Below are positions 47,234-56,619 of a stretch of 64,000 nucleotides of DNA, piece after piece (position 1 is the first letter of the stretch; every line of letters starts with the position of its first letter). A program made the position numbers and the translations under genes. The DNA is from Dysgonomonas sp. 25 (GTDB taxonomy: Bacteria > Bacteroidota > Bacteroidia > Bacteroidales > Dysgonomonadaceae), in assembly GCF_010501075.1 (NCBI RefSeq), contig NZ_QVMN01000004.1, positions 1 to 64,000 on the forward strand, read 5' to 3'. A model generated the notes under the pieces. That model worked only from the letters and a program-made list of their open reading frames with translations. It had not been told where the DNA came from and did not search any database.

Positions 47234-49588
47234 ATGCTCAAACATTATCTGATAATAACGCTGCGAGGACTATCCAAAGACAGGATTTTTTCTGTTATCA
47301 ACATCTTGGGATTGTCTATTGCCATAGCTTGCTGTTTCTTGTTGCTTTTCTGGGTTAAGTTCGAGTTGAGTTTCGAAGATACATATCCGAATGCCCACCG
47401 TACGTATAAGCTGATAGAGACGGAGAACAGAAAAGACGGTATCCACCATAATGTTTACATGAGGGATATGACTAAAAAGCTGAAAAACACTTTCCCTCAG
47501 ATTTCGGCAGCTACGGTTGTTGTGAACGAATATACATCTCTTACGCGCGAAGGTGATGAGGGTGACGGTATCATGCTGAATTATACCGCGGCATCGCCCG
47601 ATTTTCTGCGCATATTCGCCTACGAATATGTCGAGGGTTCGCCGCAGGGGGTGATACAAGAGGGTGGCTGTATCATAACAGAAGAAGCTGCCCGGAAAGT
47701 TTTTGGCGATGAATCTCCCGTCGGGAAGAAGTTGATGCGCTTCATGGATGGGTATACGATTAGCGCTGTGGTGAAAATGCCGGCCAATACACAAGTCCGC
47801 TTCGATATATTGAATGTGAACGCAAGGGTGATGGATAGCGGCAGCCACTATATTATGTTGGAAGAAGGAACACCTATGACGCGGGCTTTAGAAAAGCAGC
47901 TATCCGAGTTTTTATCCACTCTTGGAGATACTAAAAATACCTTGACTGTTCAACCGCTCAAAGACGTGCATTTGCATTCGCCCCAAGACATCACTACGAT
48001 AGAACGCTTCGGCTTCAAAGAGATATATGGCAATTATGCGCAGATTATCTTTTTCACGGTCGCAGTACTCCTTATCCTGTTGATGGCGATTATCAACTAT
48101 ATCAATACATCTATTGCCCGTGCCATGAACCGCATGAAAGAGGTCGGCGTGCGCAAGGTGACCGGAGCTACCCGCCGGAATCTTGTCGAGCGTTTCCTCT
48201 TCGAGTCGTTTATCATATCGCTTATCGCTGTTTTTGTCTCTTTGGTCTTTACCAAATATATTTTCCCCGAGTTCAGTGAGATTATGGGGAATAAGATTGC
48301 ACTCAGTTTCGACTGGCAAACGATTGTAATAGCTATCGCCGTTTGTATTTTGATTTCTATCCTTTCGGGCGGCTATGCAGCATTCTACCTCTCCTCCTAT
48401 AATCCGGCCTCTATACTGAAAGGCGGCTCCAAAAGCGGTTCGAAAGAACGGATGCGGAAAGCCCTTGTCGGCTTGCAGTTTTTCCTGTCCATCTCCATTT
48501 TGGTGAGTACGGTATTTATTTACAAGCAGATAACGGCCATTTTCAATGACGAGACAGGGATGAGCCGAAAGAATATTATCGTTTTAGATACGAACCTCTG
48601 GTACGAAGCCGAAGACTATATCAATATCATTAAAAAGGAAAACCCGAATGTGATAGACGCTACCATAGCTAATTGCCCGCCATACAATGCTCCTTGGTCG
48701 CATACAGGCGTGACGTGGGAAGGCAAACCGGAAGATCTGGGCGAAATGGCCTTTACGCAAATATTCTGTGATCACAATTATGCCGGCACTTTTGGTCTCG
48801 AAGTGTTGCAAGGCGAATTTATTCCGTCCGGCTTGTCGTGGTGGCAGGATAGCGACGATAAATCGTTCGATATAGTTGTGAATGAATCGTTTGTGAAATT
48901 GATGGATGTCGATAATCCGCTGGGATATATCGTAAGTTACGGTTATGCCAAAGGGCGAATCATCGGTGTTGTAAAAGACTTCAATTTCAAGCCGTTGAAA
49001 GAGCCTGTTGCACCTCTGTTTATGTCATTCAATCCCGAAGCCAGCACTAAGCTATATGTGAAGACAACAGGACGTGACAAGCAGCAGACACTCGAATATA
49101 TCCTTGCCAAGTATAAGGAAATGAAACCGGACTGGGCGAATCGCCCTGTAATGTATCACACCGTGGAGGATGAATACAACAAGATGTACGAAGATGAATT
49201 GCGTACGCTCAAAGTGCTATCTGTCTTTTCTGTAATATCTTTCTTGCTTTCCCTGATGGGTGTTATCAGTATGGTGTCGTTTATGATAGAGAAACGGACG
49301 AAAGAGATTGCTATCCGCAAGATAAACGGTGCCGGAATAGTCGATATCGTCAAACTTTTCTGCAAGGATATACTGAAAATAGCCTGTGTAGCTGCTGTAC
49401 TCTCCATCCCGACTTGCTATATACTGATGAGCAAATGGCTCGAAGGGTATGTCTATCGTACCACGCTCAGTTGGTGGGTATTTTTGCTTGTGCCTCTTTG
49501 CCTGATGGTGATAACAAGCCTTGTTGTCGGCTTGCAGGTATGGTTGACGGCACGGAAAAGACCTGTCGATTCGTTGAGGAGCGAATAA
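47234..49588 (+). CDS. FtsX/MacB-type ABC permease
   Basis: 784 residues with an 8-helix layout: one N-terminal helix (about 20-42), a periplasmic domain, three helices (about 275-400), a second helix near 420, a second periplasmic domain, and three C-terminal helices (about 665-775). The FtsX signature is duplicated (AMNRMKEVGVRKVTGATRRN and EKRTKEIAIRKINGAGIVDI). This fused double-FtsX form is common in Bacteroidetes. It works with the ATPase 17 bp upstream. Confidence 0.9.
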   Translation: MLKHYLIITLRGLSKDRIFSVINILGLSIAIACCFLLLFWVKFELSFEDTYPNAHRTYKLIETENRKDGIHHNVYMRDMTKKLKNTFPQISAATVVVNEYTSLTREGDEGDGIMLNYTAASPDFLRIFAYEYVEGSPQGVIQEGGCIITEEAARKVFGDESPVGKKLMRFMDGYTISAVVKMPANTQVRFDILNVNARVMDSGSHYIMLEEGTPMTRALEKQLSEFLSTLGDTKNTLTVQPLKDVHLHSPQDITTIERFGFKEIYGNYAQIIFFTVAVLLILLMAIINYINTSIARAMNRMKEVGVRKVTGATRRNLVERFLFESFIISLIAVFVSLVFTKYIFPEFSEIMGNKIALSFDWQTIVIAIAVCILISILSGGYAAFYLSSYNPASILKGGSKSGSKERMRKALVGLQFFLSISILVSTVFIYKQITAIFNDETGMSRKNIIVLDTNLWYEAEDYINIIKKENPNVIDATIANCPPYNAPWSHTGVTWEGKPEDLGEMAFTQIFCDHNYAGTFGLEVLQGEFIPSGLSWWQDSDDKSFDIVVNESFVKLMDVDNPLGYIVSYGYAKGRIIGVVKDFNFKPLKEPVAPLFMSFNPEASTKLYVKTTGRDKQQTLEYILAKYKEMKPDWANRPVMYHTVEDEYNKMYEDELRTLKVLSVFSVISFLLSLMGVISMVSFMIEKRTKEIAIRKINGAGIVDIVKLFCKDILKIACVAAVLSIPTCYILMSKWLEGYVYRTTLSWWVFLLVPLCLMVITSLVVGLQVWLTARKRPVDSLRSE

Positions 49589-49621
49589 ATAATACTGAAT
49601 CATAATGAAAACAAATAGTAT

Positions 49622-51070
49622 ATGAAAAAGAATTTATCTATAATTATTCTGTCTTTCTGCCTATTGTCGGTGGCTTGTTCAGGCTCAAAAAAGCAGTCGC
49701 TGGAAGAGGAAAAAAAGAAAGAAGAAACAGCAGTTGCAGCAGACATACCAGCGCAATTGGTTATCGATACGGTTGCCCCGAAACAGGGTATTAAATACAA
49801 AGAAATACGAAAAGTAGATCCGGCAAACCCTCCGGTTACGATAAACCTCGAAGGGACGCAGGAGAAGAAGGTGTTCGATCTGGCGGATTATTATTCGTCG
49901 GTGAAATATGTGGTACTCGATTTCCCCCATAAGGATGAGTTTCCCGGCTTTTTCGGGGATGCGAAATTTACGGTTACATACGAGACGAATATGATGTCGG
50001 GCAGTGGGCTCAATTCGGAAATTACACTTCTGGATAAAGCCATCATAGCAGGCGATGCTTATCTCGGTTATTATCAGTACGATGATAGCGGGACATTTGT
50101 AACAGACGTGGCAAAGCCGAAAGAATATCCTGACTATGATAAAACAAAGAACAGCATAGATGTAGAACGGACGCCGGAGAGCGAGTTTTTTATCGGTAAA
50201 GCCCAAGCGTATGGAGATATGCTTATTGTATCTGATGTGAAAGCACAGAAAGCCTATGCCAATTATTACAGTATCAGCAACCGGAGGATGTACCATACTG
50301 CCCTCATCCGCATGGGCATACCGATTCCTATCAACGGGAAAGAGATGATGTCTTATAACTACAGGCCTGTCGAACTGGAGCAAAAGCCGATTATGTATTC
50401 CTATGCTATCAATGGCGATACCTTGTGCCGGTTTATGAACTATAATCCGTTGAACCCCAAGCAAATTACCAGAGCCTATACAAATCCCGAGGGAGTGGAT
50501 ATGTTTTACTATGGCGGTAAACTGAATGTCCGTCAGGCATACAATGATACGGTTTACAGTTTCAAATCTTCGAACGAACTGACACCGAGGTATGTACTGA
50601 GTTATAAGCAGCATAAGCCATCTATAGAAACAGCCCTCACGGGAAACAAAGCAGGCAAATATTTTATATATAGCCTGAAGGAGACAGACCGGTTTTTGTA
50701 TATCGTTTATACGGTTAATTACGACTGCCCGAACAACCGGAAGGACGGGTCGGTGAAATTCTATTATTCGCTATACGACAAAAATGATAAGAAAATTTAT
50801 CGTGTGGAAGAAAGTAAGTTTCCCGAAGATTGGAATAAATTCCCCGAAGATATGCTATTCAACAATAGTATTCCGGACGGGATACCTATAAATCTGTCTC
50901 GGGCAAAGACATCGGGCAACAAACTATATGTAGGCTATTCCAAATCGCAATTGAAAAAGATAATAGACAGCAAAGACTTCTCAACCTACTCAACCGAACA
51001 ACAACAAAAGATGGAATCTTTATATGCTGATATGCCGGACGGCTCTTTGTTGGCGATAATTATAGAATAA
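49622..51070 (+). CDS. Lipoprotein of unknown function (DUF4933-like) at the end of the export operon
   Basis: 482 residues, lipobox LLSVACSGS followed by a charged Glu/Lys stretch. The body is beta-rich with many Tyr and Asp, and starts with FDLADYYSSVKYVVLDFP, like the opening of Bacteroides six-bladed-propeller or DUF4933 lipoproteins. No active site is seen. It follows the permease by 33 bp, so it may be cargo, receptor or accessory factor of the exporter. Confidence 0.65.
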   Translation: MKKNLSIIILSFCLLSVACSGSKKQSLEEEKKKEETAVAADIPAQLVIDTVAPKQGIKYKEIRKVDPANPPVTINLEGTQEKKVFDLADYYSSVKYVVLDFPHKDEFPGFFGDAKFTVTYETNMMSGSGLNSEITLLDKAIIAGDAYLGYYQYDDSGTFVTDVAKPKEYPDYDKTKNSIDVERTPESEFFIGKAQAYGDMLIVSDVKAQKAYANYYSISNRRMYHTALIRMGIPIPINGKEMMSYNYRPVELEQKPIMYSYAINGDTLCRFMNYNPLNPKQITRAYTNPEGVDMFYYGGKLNVRQAYNDTVYSFKSSNELTPRYVLSYKQHKPSIETALTGNKAGKYFIYSLKETDRFLYIVYTVNYDCPNNRKDGSVKFYYSLYDKNDKKIYRVEESKFPEDWNKFPEDMLFNNSIPDGIPINLSRAKTSGNKLYVGYSKSQLKKIIDSKDFSTYSTEQQQKMESLYADMPDGSLLAIIIE

Positions 51071-51097
51071 GCTGGAATAGAACGGTATATAAAACTC

Positions 51098-51121
51098 AAG
51101 GCTGCCTTTTGGGGCAGCCTT
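51098..51121. terminator. Bidirectional terminator
   Basis: Stem AAGGCTGCC / GGCAGCCTT with a short loop between the convergent lipoprotein gene and the copper operon. Confidence 0.8.
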
Positions 51122-51133
51122 TGTCACGTTTTG

Positions 51134-51342
51134 TTATTTCTCTGATAGTTTGTATTCCCCTGCCTCGGACAATGCTTGCTGCAGCTCGCCGATGCTTTTC
51201 TCTCCCTCGCTGAATTCTACCGTTGCTACGGGAGGATCGAGTGTTACGGTGGCATGTACGCCCGCTATGCCGTTTAGTGCTTTTCGACATGCATACGGCA
51301 ATGGTTGCACATCATTCCTTCTACGTTGAATTGCTTTGTCAT
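51134..51342 (-). pseudogene. CopZ-like HMA copper-chaperone domain, frameshifted
   Basis: From ATG at 51342 the frame reads MTKQFNVEGMMCNHCRMHVEK, a heavy-metal-associated domain with the copper ligands of MMCNHC. After VEK one base is missing at the GAAAAG run (51280-51285). The correct continuation lies in the neighbouring frame as ALNGIAGVHATVTLDPPVA and runs to a stop at 51134, restoring a chaperone of about 69 residues. As written, the upstream CopA frame runs into this domain without a stop and ends at 51274. A sequencing error or a true frameshift are both possible. Confidence 0.75.
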
Positions 51343-53577
51343 AACTGTTCTTTCTTTTAGTGAATTATTGAGTTTCTTTGTTTTTAGCCGCAGACTGTTC
51401 GTTACCACACTCATGCTGCTGAGCGCCATGGCTGCTCCCGCTATCATCGGGTTGAGGAGGAATCCGCTTATCGGGTAAAGGACTCCTGCAGCCACCGGCA
51501 CACCTATGAGGTTGTATATAAATGCCCAGAAGAGATTCTGCTTGATAGTCCTCACTGTCAGTTTCGACAATTTTATCGCTTCCGGTATCTTCGTCAGGTC
51601 GGAGGAGATAATCGTCATCTTGGCTACATCCATGGCAATGTCGCTGCCTTTTCCCATGGCAATGCTCAGGTCGGCCTGTGCAAGCGCGGCGCTGTCGTTG
51701 ATGCCGTCGCCTACCATGCCGACTTTTTTTCCTTTCGATTGCAGTTGGCGGATAAATTCTGCTTTCCCCTGAGGCAGTGTTTCGGATTGATAATGGTCGA
51801 TTCCCGCTTTCGATGCTATTTCTTTGGCTGTCGCCTCATTGTCGCCTGTGAGCATATACACCTCAATGCCTGATGCTTTCAGCTGTTTGATAGCTTGTAC
51901 CGATGTTTCTTTTATTTTGTCGCTGATGGCGGCTATTGCAAGTGCTCTTTCGCTGTCGGCAAACCAGATAACCGTCTTCGATTCGCTTGCGAAACGTTTA
52001 GTCTCCGCATCTAACGTTTTGTCGATATGTATCTTGTTTTCGTCTAATAATTTACGATTTCCGGCATAATAGGCTTGCTTATTAGCATCGCCTTTTATCC
52101 CTTTGCCTGTAATACTTTCGAAACTGGTGATGTCTGCCGGAGGTATCTCTCCGAAATGGCTGACAACCGCTTCGGCCAAGGGATGTTCCGATAGCTTCTC
52201 CAGATTGTAAAAGACCGATTTTTGGCTGTCGTCATTTCCGAGCCATAAAAGATTGGTTGCGACAGGCTTTCCTTCGGTGATAGTGCCTGTTTTGTCCAGA
52301 ACGATGGCATCTATCTTTTGGGCGATTTCGAGGCTTTCGGCATCTTTGATGAGGATGCCGTTTTCTGCACCCTTACCTATCCCCACCATAATGGCGGTGG
52401 GTGTAGCCAGTCCCAAAGCGCAAGGGCAAGCAATGATGAGTACGGTAACCATAGCCAACAAGCCGTGCGTGATACCATTCGCGGAATCGAGGATAAACCA
52501 AAGAACAAACGAAAGGATAGCTATGCTGATGATGACGGGCACGAATATCCCTGCTATTTTATCCACCAACCGTTGCACAGGCGCTTTACTTCCCTGTGCG
52601 TCCTGCACCAGACGGATGATTTGCGAGAGCATGGTATCGCTTCCTACCTTTTCTGCCCGAAAACGGAAACTGCCTTTCTGATTAAGTGTTCCGGCAAAAA
52701 CTTTTGCTCCCGCTTCTTTCAATACAGGTACAGGCTCACCGCTGAGGGTGCTTTCGTCTACGTATGAACTGCCTGCTGTCACCTGCCCGTCTACGGCAAT
52801 GCGTTCGCCCGGTTTCACTATCAGTATGTTCCCCTTTTCTATCTGGTCGATGGGTATTTCGATGAAGGCATTATGTTTTCCCGTTATGGTAACCGTTTGA
52901 GGTTGTAATCCCATCAGCTTTTTGATGGCAGACGAAGTATTTCCTTTTGCTTTTTCTTCGAGCAAGCGGCCTAACAGGATGAAAGCGATGATTACGCTTG
53001 CCGCTTCGAAGTATACGTGAGGCTCGATACCCCTCGAAAGCCATACCTGCGGAAACAGCATATTAAACAAACTGAACAGGTAGGCAATACTTGTACTTAA
53101 TGCGACGAGCGTATCCATGTTGGCCGAGCCGTGGCGGAGTTGCTTCCACGCACTTACGAAGAAACTTCGTCCGAGCCAGAATACGACAGGAGTGGAAAGT
53201 GCGCACATTATCTCGTTGGCATAGGGCATATGCATGAAGAACATGCCTATTATCGCTACCGGTATGGAAAGGACGATAGCCCAGATGGTGCGCCGTTTGA
53301 GTTGCTTGAATTTGCTGAGGTGCGCTTCTTCCAGCTCGTCTGCTGTATTCTCCTCTTTTTCAATGACGAGGTCGTAGCCCGCATCCTGTAAAGCGGCGCG
53401 GAGAGCTTCGGGTGAAGTGACCTGTGGATTGTACTCTACAGATGCGGTTGCAGCAGCAAAATTGACGGATGCCTCTTTTACTCCCTCCTGCTTGTTGAGC
53501 GTTTTGTCTACGCGTGTAGCGCAAGCGGCGCAACTCATCTCCAATACGGGGAATGTATCTTTTATTGTCTTAGCCAT
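51274..53577 (-). CDS. copA: Copper-exporting P1B-type ATPase
   Basis: 767 residues. An N-terminal HMA domain with MSCAAC (about residue 14), eight membrane helices, CPCALG near residue 384, the phosphorylated Asp428 in DKTGT, SEHPLAEA, MLTGDN and MVGDGINDSAAL are all present, so the pump is complete. It moves Cu(I) out of the cytoplasm. The last 22 residues belong to the downstream HMA chaperone reading frame, fused because no stop separates them. It is transcribed behind an operator-like inverted repeat and downstream of a metal-sensing AraC regulator. Confidence 0.95.
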   Translation of the reverse strand: MAKTIKDTFPVLEMSCAACATRVDKTLNKQEGVKEASVNFAAATASVEYNPQVTSPEALRAALQDAGYDLVIEKEENTADELEEAHLSKFKQLKRRTIWAIVLSIPVAIIGMFFMHMPYANEIMCALSTPVVFWLGRSFFVSAWKQLRHGSANMDTLVALSTSIAYLFSLFNMLFPQVWLSRGIEPHVYFEAASVIIAFILLGRLLEEKAKGNTSSAIKKLMGLQPQTVTITGKHNAFIEIPIDQIEKGNILIVKPGERIAVDGQVTAGSSYVDESTLSGEPVPVLKEAGAKVFAGTLNQKGSFRFRAEKVGSDTMLSQIIRLVQDAQGSKAPVQRLVDKIAGIFVPVIISIAILSFVLWFILDSANGITHGLLAMVTVLIIACPCALGLATPTAIMVGIGKGAENGILIKDAESLEIAQKIDAIVLDKTGTITEGKPVATNLLWLGNDDSQKSVFYNLEKLSEHPLAEAVVSHFGEIPPADITSFESITGKGIKGDANKQAYYAGNRKLLDENKIHIDKTLDAETKRFASESKTVIWFADSERALAIAAISDKIKETSVQAIKQLKASGIEVYMLTGDNEATAKEIASKAGIDHYQSETLPQGKAEFIRQLQSKGKKVGMVGDGINDSAALAQADLSIAMGKGSDIAMDVAKMTIISSDLTKIPEAIKLSKLTVRTIKQNLFWAFIYNLIGVPVAAGVLYPISGFLLNPMIAGAAMALSSMSVVTNSLRLKTKKLNNSLKERTVMTKQFNVEGMMCNHCRMHVEKH

Positions 53578-53582
53578 TATGC

Positions 53583-53620
53583 AGTTATCTTTTGTTGAAT
53601 CTTACCATACAAAGATAACT
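53583..53620 (-). promoter_or_regulatory. Inverted-repeat operator and promoter of copA
   Basis: AGTTATCTTT (53583-53592) and AAAGATAACT (53611-53620) are perfect complements. Read leftward, the right arm contains TATCTTTG, a -7 box, so the repeat overlaps the copA promoter. A single AGATAACT half-site recurs at 54369 between the regulator and sigma genes. Confidence 0.6.
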
Positions 53621-53671
53621 TACGTCTTATCGAAAAATGTTATATAATTATGGATTTGAGTTATAAGATTT

Positions 53672-54259
53672 TTATACCTCGTCGAGAGGCTTCCGTTTGT
53701 TGTCTTTTACTTTTTTGAAATGGCTCGGTGTGAGGCCCGTAACAGTCTTGAACTGTGCGCTCAGATGTGCTACGCTCGAATAATTGAGCCTGTCGGCAAT
53801 CTCTTTCAGCGATAGCTCGTCGTAGACGAGGAGTTCCTTTACCCGTTCTATCTTCTGGGCGATAAAGTATTTTTCGATGGTCGTATTCGTCACTTCCGAA
53901 AAGAGTTTACTGAGGTAGCTGTAGTCGTGTGAGAGTTTCTGCGCGATATGTTCCGACAGGTTTACTTTCAGTCCGTCGCCGTCGCTGTAGTGAACCAGTT
54001 CGATTATTATCTTCTTTATATGTTCGATAATTCGGATTTTCTTATCCTCAATCAATTCAAATCCTATGGCCTCTAATGCGTTTCTCAACGTTTCTTTTTG
54101 CTCTTTGTCAAGCTTTTCGGAAAGCACTACTTCTCCTAATCCGACAGATACGGGCTCTATCTCCATGTTGCGCAACAAGCTATCCACAGCCATAATGCAG
54201 CGGTTGCACACCATATTTTTTATATATAATTTTTCTTCTTTTTCGCCCATCGAATTCAT
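53672..54259 (-). CDS. AraC-family regulator with N-terminal HMA metal-binding domain
   Basis: 195 residues. Residues about 8-70 resemble an HMA fold with the metal-ligand motif KNMVCNRCIMAV. The last 100 residues are an AraC DNA-binding domain (LSLKEIADRLNYSSVAHLSA; GLTPSHFKK). This fusion suggests direct copper sensing and control of copA 95 bp downstream. The start MNSMGEKEE at 54259 was chosen because the longer frame adds 46 residues upstream without family similarity; the Met at 54250 is also possible. Confidence 0.88.
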   Translation of the reverse strand: MNSMGEKEEKLYIKNMVCNRCIMAVDSLLRNMEIEPVSVGLGEVVLSEKLDKEQKETLRNALEAIGFELIEDKKIRIIEHIKKIIIELVHYSDGDGLKVNLSEHIAQKLSHDYSYLSKLFSEVTNTTIEKYFIAQKIERVKELLVYDELSLKEIADRLNYSSVAHLSAQFKTVTGLTPSHFKKVKDNKRKPLDEV

Positions 54260-54357
54260 TTCACTAATGTAGTGAAAAAAGGAAAGTAATTTTGGTATTT
54301 TGTGGCTAATAAAACATAAGAAATAGTAAATTTCGCGGAATTTTCTATTAATAATAT

Positions 54358-54365
54358 TACATTTG
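54358..54365 (+). promoter_or_regulatory. -7 box of the ECF sigma gene
   Basis: TACATTTG fits TAnnTTTG, 48 bp before the sigma factor start. Confidence 0.45.
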
Positions 54366-54412
54366 TATAGATAACTATCAGAAGAATAAGTAACCAATAA
54401 CTGAAAAGTCTA

Positions 54413-54979
54413 ATGCAGGCGGCTGATTTACAGCTTTTTAACGAATTGTATGCGAAAAACTATTCAAAGTTTGTTCGTTTCGCCTATAGCTATGTGAGAG
54501 ACATACCTACCGCCGAGGATTTTGTTACCGAAGCGTTTATGGCCTATTGGAATAATAGGCATTCGCTGAAAGAAGGCGCTAATATACAGGCATATATCCT
54601 GACGATAATTAAGAATAAAAGCCTCAACTACCTCCGCGATACCGAGTTGCGGAGAGGGATTATAGAAAAAATAGGCAAGCAGGCCGAGTGGGAGATAGGC
54701 ATGCGCATAACTACGCTCGAGGCGTGTGACCCAAATGAAATATTCTCGAACGAAGTGCAGGAAATTATCGATAAAGCGTTGGCTTCGATGCCCCTCAAGA
54801 CGCTTGAAGTTTTCATGTTGAGCAGATATAAAGATAAGACATATAAAGAGATATCGGAAGAAATGGACGTCTCTGTCAAGACCGTCGAATTCCACATGTC
54901 CAAAGCGCTGACCATATTGAAAAAAGAGCTCAAAGATTATTTGCCCGCCATCCTTTATATATCCTTTTTTATTTCGTAA
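54413..54979 (+). CDS. ECF-type RNA polymerase sigma factor
   Basis: 188 residues. Region 2 (LYAKNYSKFVRFAYSYVRD.. EDFVTEAFMAYW) and region 4 (YKEISEEMDVSVKTVEFHMS) are clear, as in the Bacteroidetes sigma factors paired with FecR-type anti-sigma proteins. Here the FecR gene lies 5.7 kb downstream, beyond the sulfatase and GH20 genes, instead of adjacent. It probably recognises the repeated GGGGAAA motif found before the sulfatase, fecR and receptor genes. Confidence 0.92.
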   Translation: MQAADLQLFNELYAKNYSKFVRFAYSYVRDIPTAEDFVTEAFMAYWNNRHSLKEGANIQAYILTIIKNKSLNYLRDTELRRGIIEKIGKQAEWEIGMRITTLEACDPNEIFSNEVQEIIDKALASMPLKTLEVFMLSRYKDKTYKEISEEMDVSVKTVEFHMSKALTILKKELKDYLPAILYISFFIS

Positions 54980-54991
54980 GCTATTTTTTGA

Positions 54992-55036
54992 TTAGGGGAA
55001 ACTCTCTCTTATGTGTTTTATATATAACGGAAGAAC
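54992..55036 (+). promoter_or_regulatory. Repeated ECF-type promoter motif, copy 1 (sulfatase operon)
   Basis: TTAGGGGAAA, 9 nt, ATGTGTTTTA, then ATATAACG matches copy 2 at 60600 in order and spacing. It lies 155 bp before the first sulfatase start and 13 bp after the sigma gene. Confidence 0.6.
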
Positions 55037-55191
55037 ATAACCATTTAGAGAAGAGAGAACACCACTTCTACAGAATTGTAGGTACCATGAAATTTTTGTA
55101 TTCGTTTTTCTCCTCTTATTATTCTTGTTGAAGCAAAGAATATCTAATGTTTGAAAACACGTAAATCCGAAATATAATAAATTATAACACT

Positions 55192-56619
55192 ATGAACAAG
55201 AATAGTTTACTCGTATTAGGTGCGCTGGGGCTCTCTGCGGTAAGTGGATGGGCAAAAGAGAAGCCTACCAATATCATTCTCATCAATCTTGATGATGTCG
55301 GCTACGGAGATTTTTCGTTCAACGGGGCAATCGGTTACAAAACGCCGAATATCGACCGCATGGCTGCCGAAGGCATGCGCTTTACGCATTTTTTGGCCGG
55401 GCAACCTATCAGTGGCGCTTCGCGTGCCGGATTGCTGACAGGATGCTATCCCAACAGGGTAGGATTTGCCGGAGCTCCCGGGCCTGACTCCGACTATGGC
55501 ATCAATCCGGAGGAAATGACAATGGGTGAACTATTGAAACAGAAACAATATCAAACAGCCATATATGGCAAATGGCATTTGGGTGATGCCAAACCATTCA
55601 TGCCGTTGCAGAACGGATTCGACGAATATTACGGGTTGCCATATTCCAATGATATGTGGCCGTTCCACCCGCAACAGGGCGAAATTTTCGACTTCCCCGA
55701 TTTGCCTACTTTCGAAGGGAATAAAATAATCGGCTATAATACCGACCAGACAAAGTTCACGACCGATTATACCAATCGGGCAGTAAATTTTATCAAGAAG
55801 AATAAGAATAAACCATTCTTTATCTATCTCGCACACTCTATGCCGCATGTGCCGTTAGCCGTTTCGGACAAATTCAAGGGAAAAAGCGAACAGGGCTTGT
55901 ATGGCGATGTGATGATGGAAATAGACTGGAGCATAGGACAGGTTTTGCAGACACTTCGCGAGCAGGGACTTGAAGAAAATACGTTGGTGATACTGACTTC
56001 CGACAACGGTCCTTGGGCGAATTATGGCAACCATGCCGGTTCGGCAGGAGGATTGCGCGAAGCGAAGGCTACCACTTTCGACGGCGGAAACCGCATTCCG
56101 TGTGTAATGTATTGGAAAGGGCAAATCACGCCGGGAACGACTTGCAATAAGCTGGCTTCGAATATAGACTTATTCTCCACTTTTGCCGAAATAACAGGTG
56201 CTCCTCTACCAAATCGCAAAATAGATAGTGTCAGCCTGTTGCCATTGATGAAAGGCGATGAAACGGCTAATCCGCGCGAATCGTTTGTTTATTATTTCAA
56301 GAAAAACGACTTGGAGGCGGTGACGGATGGTACATTCAAACTTGTTTTTCCGCATCGTTATACTACCTATGGCGATTACGTCCCGGGTAACGACGGGCAA
56401 CCGGGTAAGCTAAACGATTTTGCAGAGGTGACGAAGTGTGAATTATATGACCTTCGCCGCGATCCGGGTGAACGTTACGATGTTATCAGCCAATATCCCG
56501 AAGTGGCTATGAAGTTGATGCAGGTAGCGAACGAAATGCGTGAGGATCTGGGTGACAACCTGACGCGGAAGCAAGGTACAGGAAGACGAGCACCGGGTTT
56601 GACAAAAGATTACAAGTAA
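55192..56619 (+). CDS. Exported serine-type sulfatase
   Basis: 475 residues with signal peptide to about Ala21. The alkaline-phosphatase-like sulfatase core has the metal site INLDDVGYGD and the maturation motif S-x-A-x-R at Ser74-Arg78 (ISGASRAGLLTG), so Ser74 must be converted to formylglycine by an anaerobic sulfatase-maturating enzyme, which is not in this window. YGKWHLGD and LTSDNGPW are further core motifs. It removes sulfate from a glycan in the periplasm. Its stop overlaps the start of the second sulfatase. Confidence 0.92.
   Translation: MNKNSLLVLGALGLSAVSGWAKEKPTNIILINLDDVGYGDFSFNGAIGYKTPNIDRMAAEGMRFTHFLAGQPISGASRAGLLTGCYPNRVGFAGAPGPDSDYGINPEEMTMGELLKQKQYQTAIYGKWHLGDAKPFMPLQNGFDEYYGLPYSNDMWPFHPQQGEIFDFPDLPTFEGNKIIGYNTDQTKFTTDYTNRAVNFIKKNKNKPFFIYLAHSMPHVPLAVSDKFKGKSEQGLYGDVMMEIDWSIGQVLQTLREQGLEENTLVILTSDNGPWANYGNHAGSAGGLREAKATTFDGGNRIPCVMYWKGQITPGTTCNKLASNIDLFSTFAEITGAPLPNRKIDSVSLLPLMKGDETANPRESFVYYFKKNDLEAVTDGTFKLVFPHRYTTYGDYVPGNDGQPGKLNDFAEVTKCELYDLRRDPGERYDVISQYPEVAMKLMQVANEMREDLGDNLTRKQGTGRRAPGLTKDYK

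Noticed and set aside
49685-50614. 309-codon frame opposite the lipoprotein gene
   Set aside because: Long antisense shadow of the lipoprotein at 49622, without signal, domain or plausible composition.
51096-51290. Separate 64-codon gene next to copA
   Set aside because: It is the wrong frame of the copper-chaperone domain; the adjacent frame gives a perfect HMA continuation.
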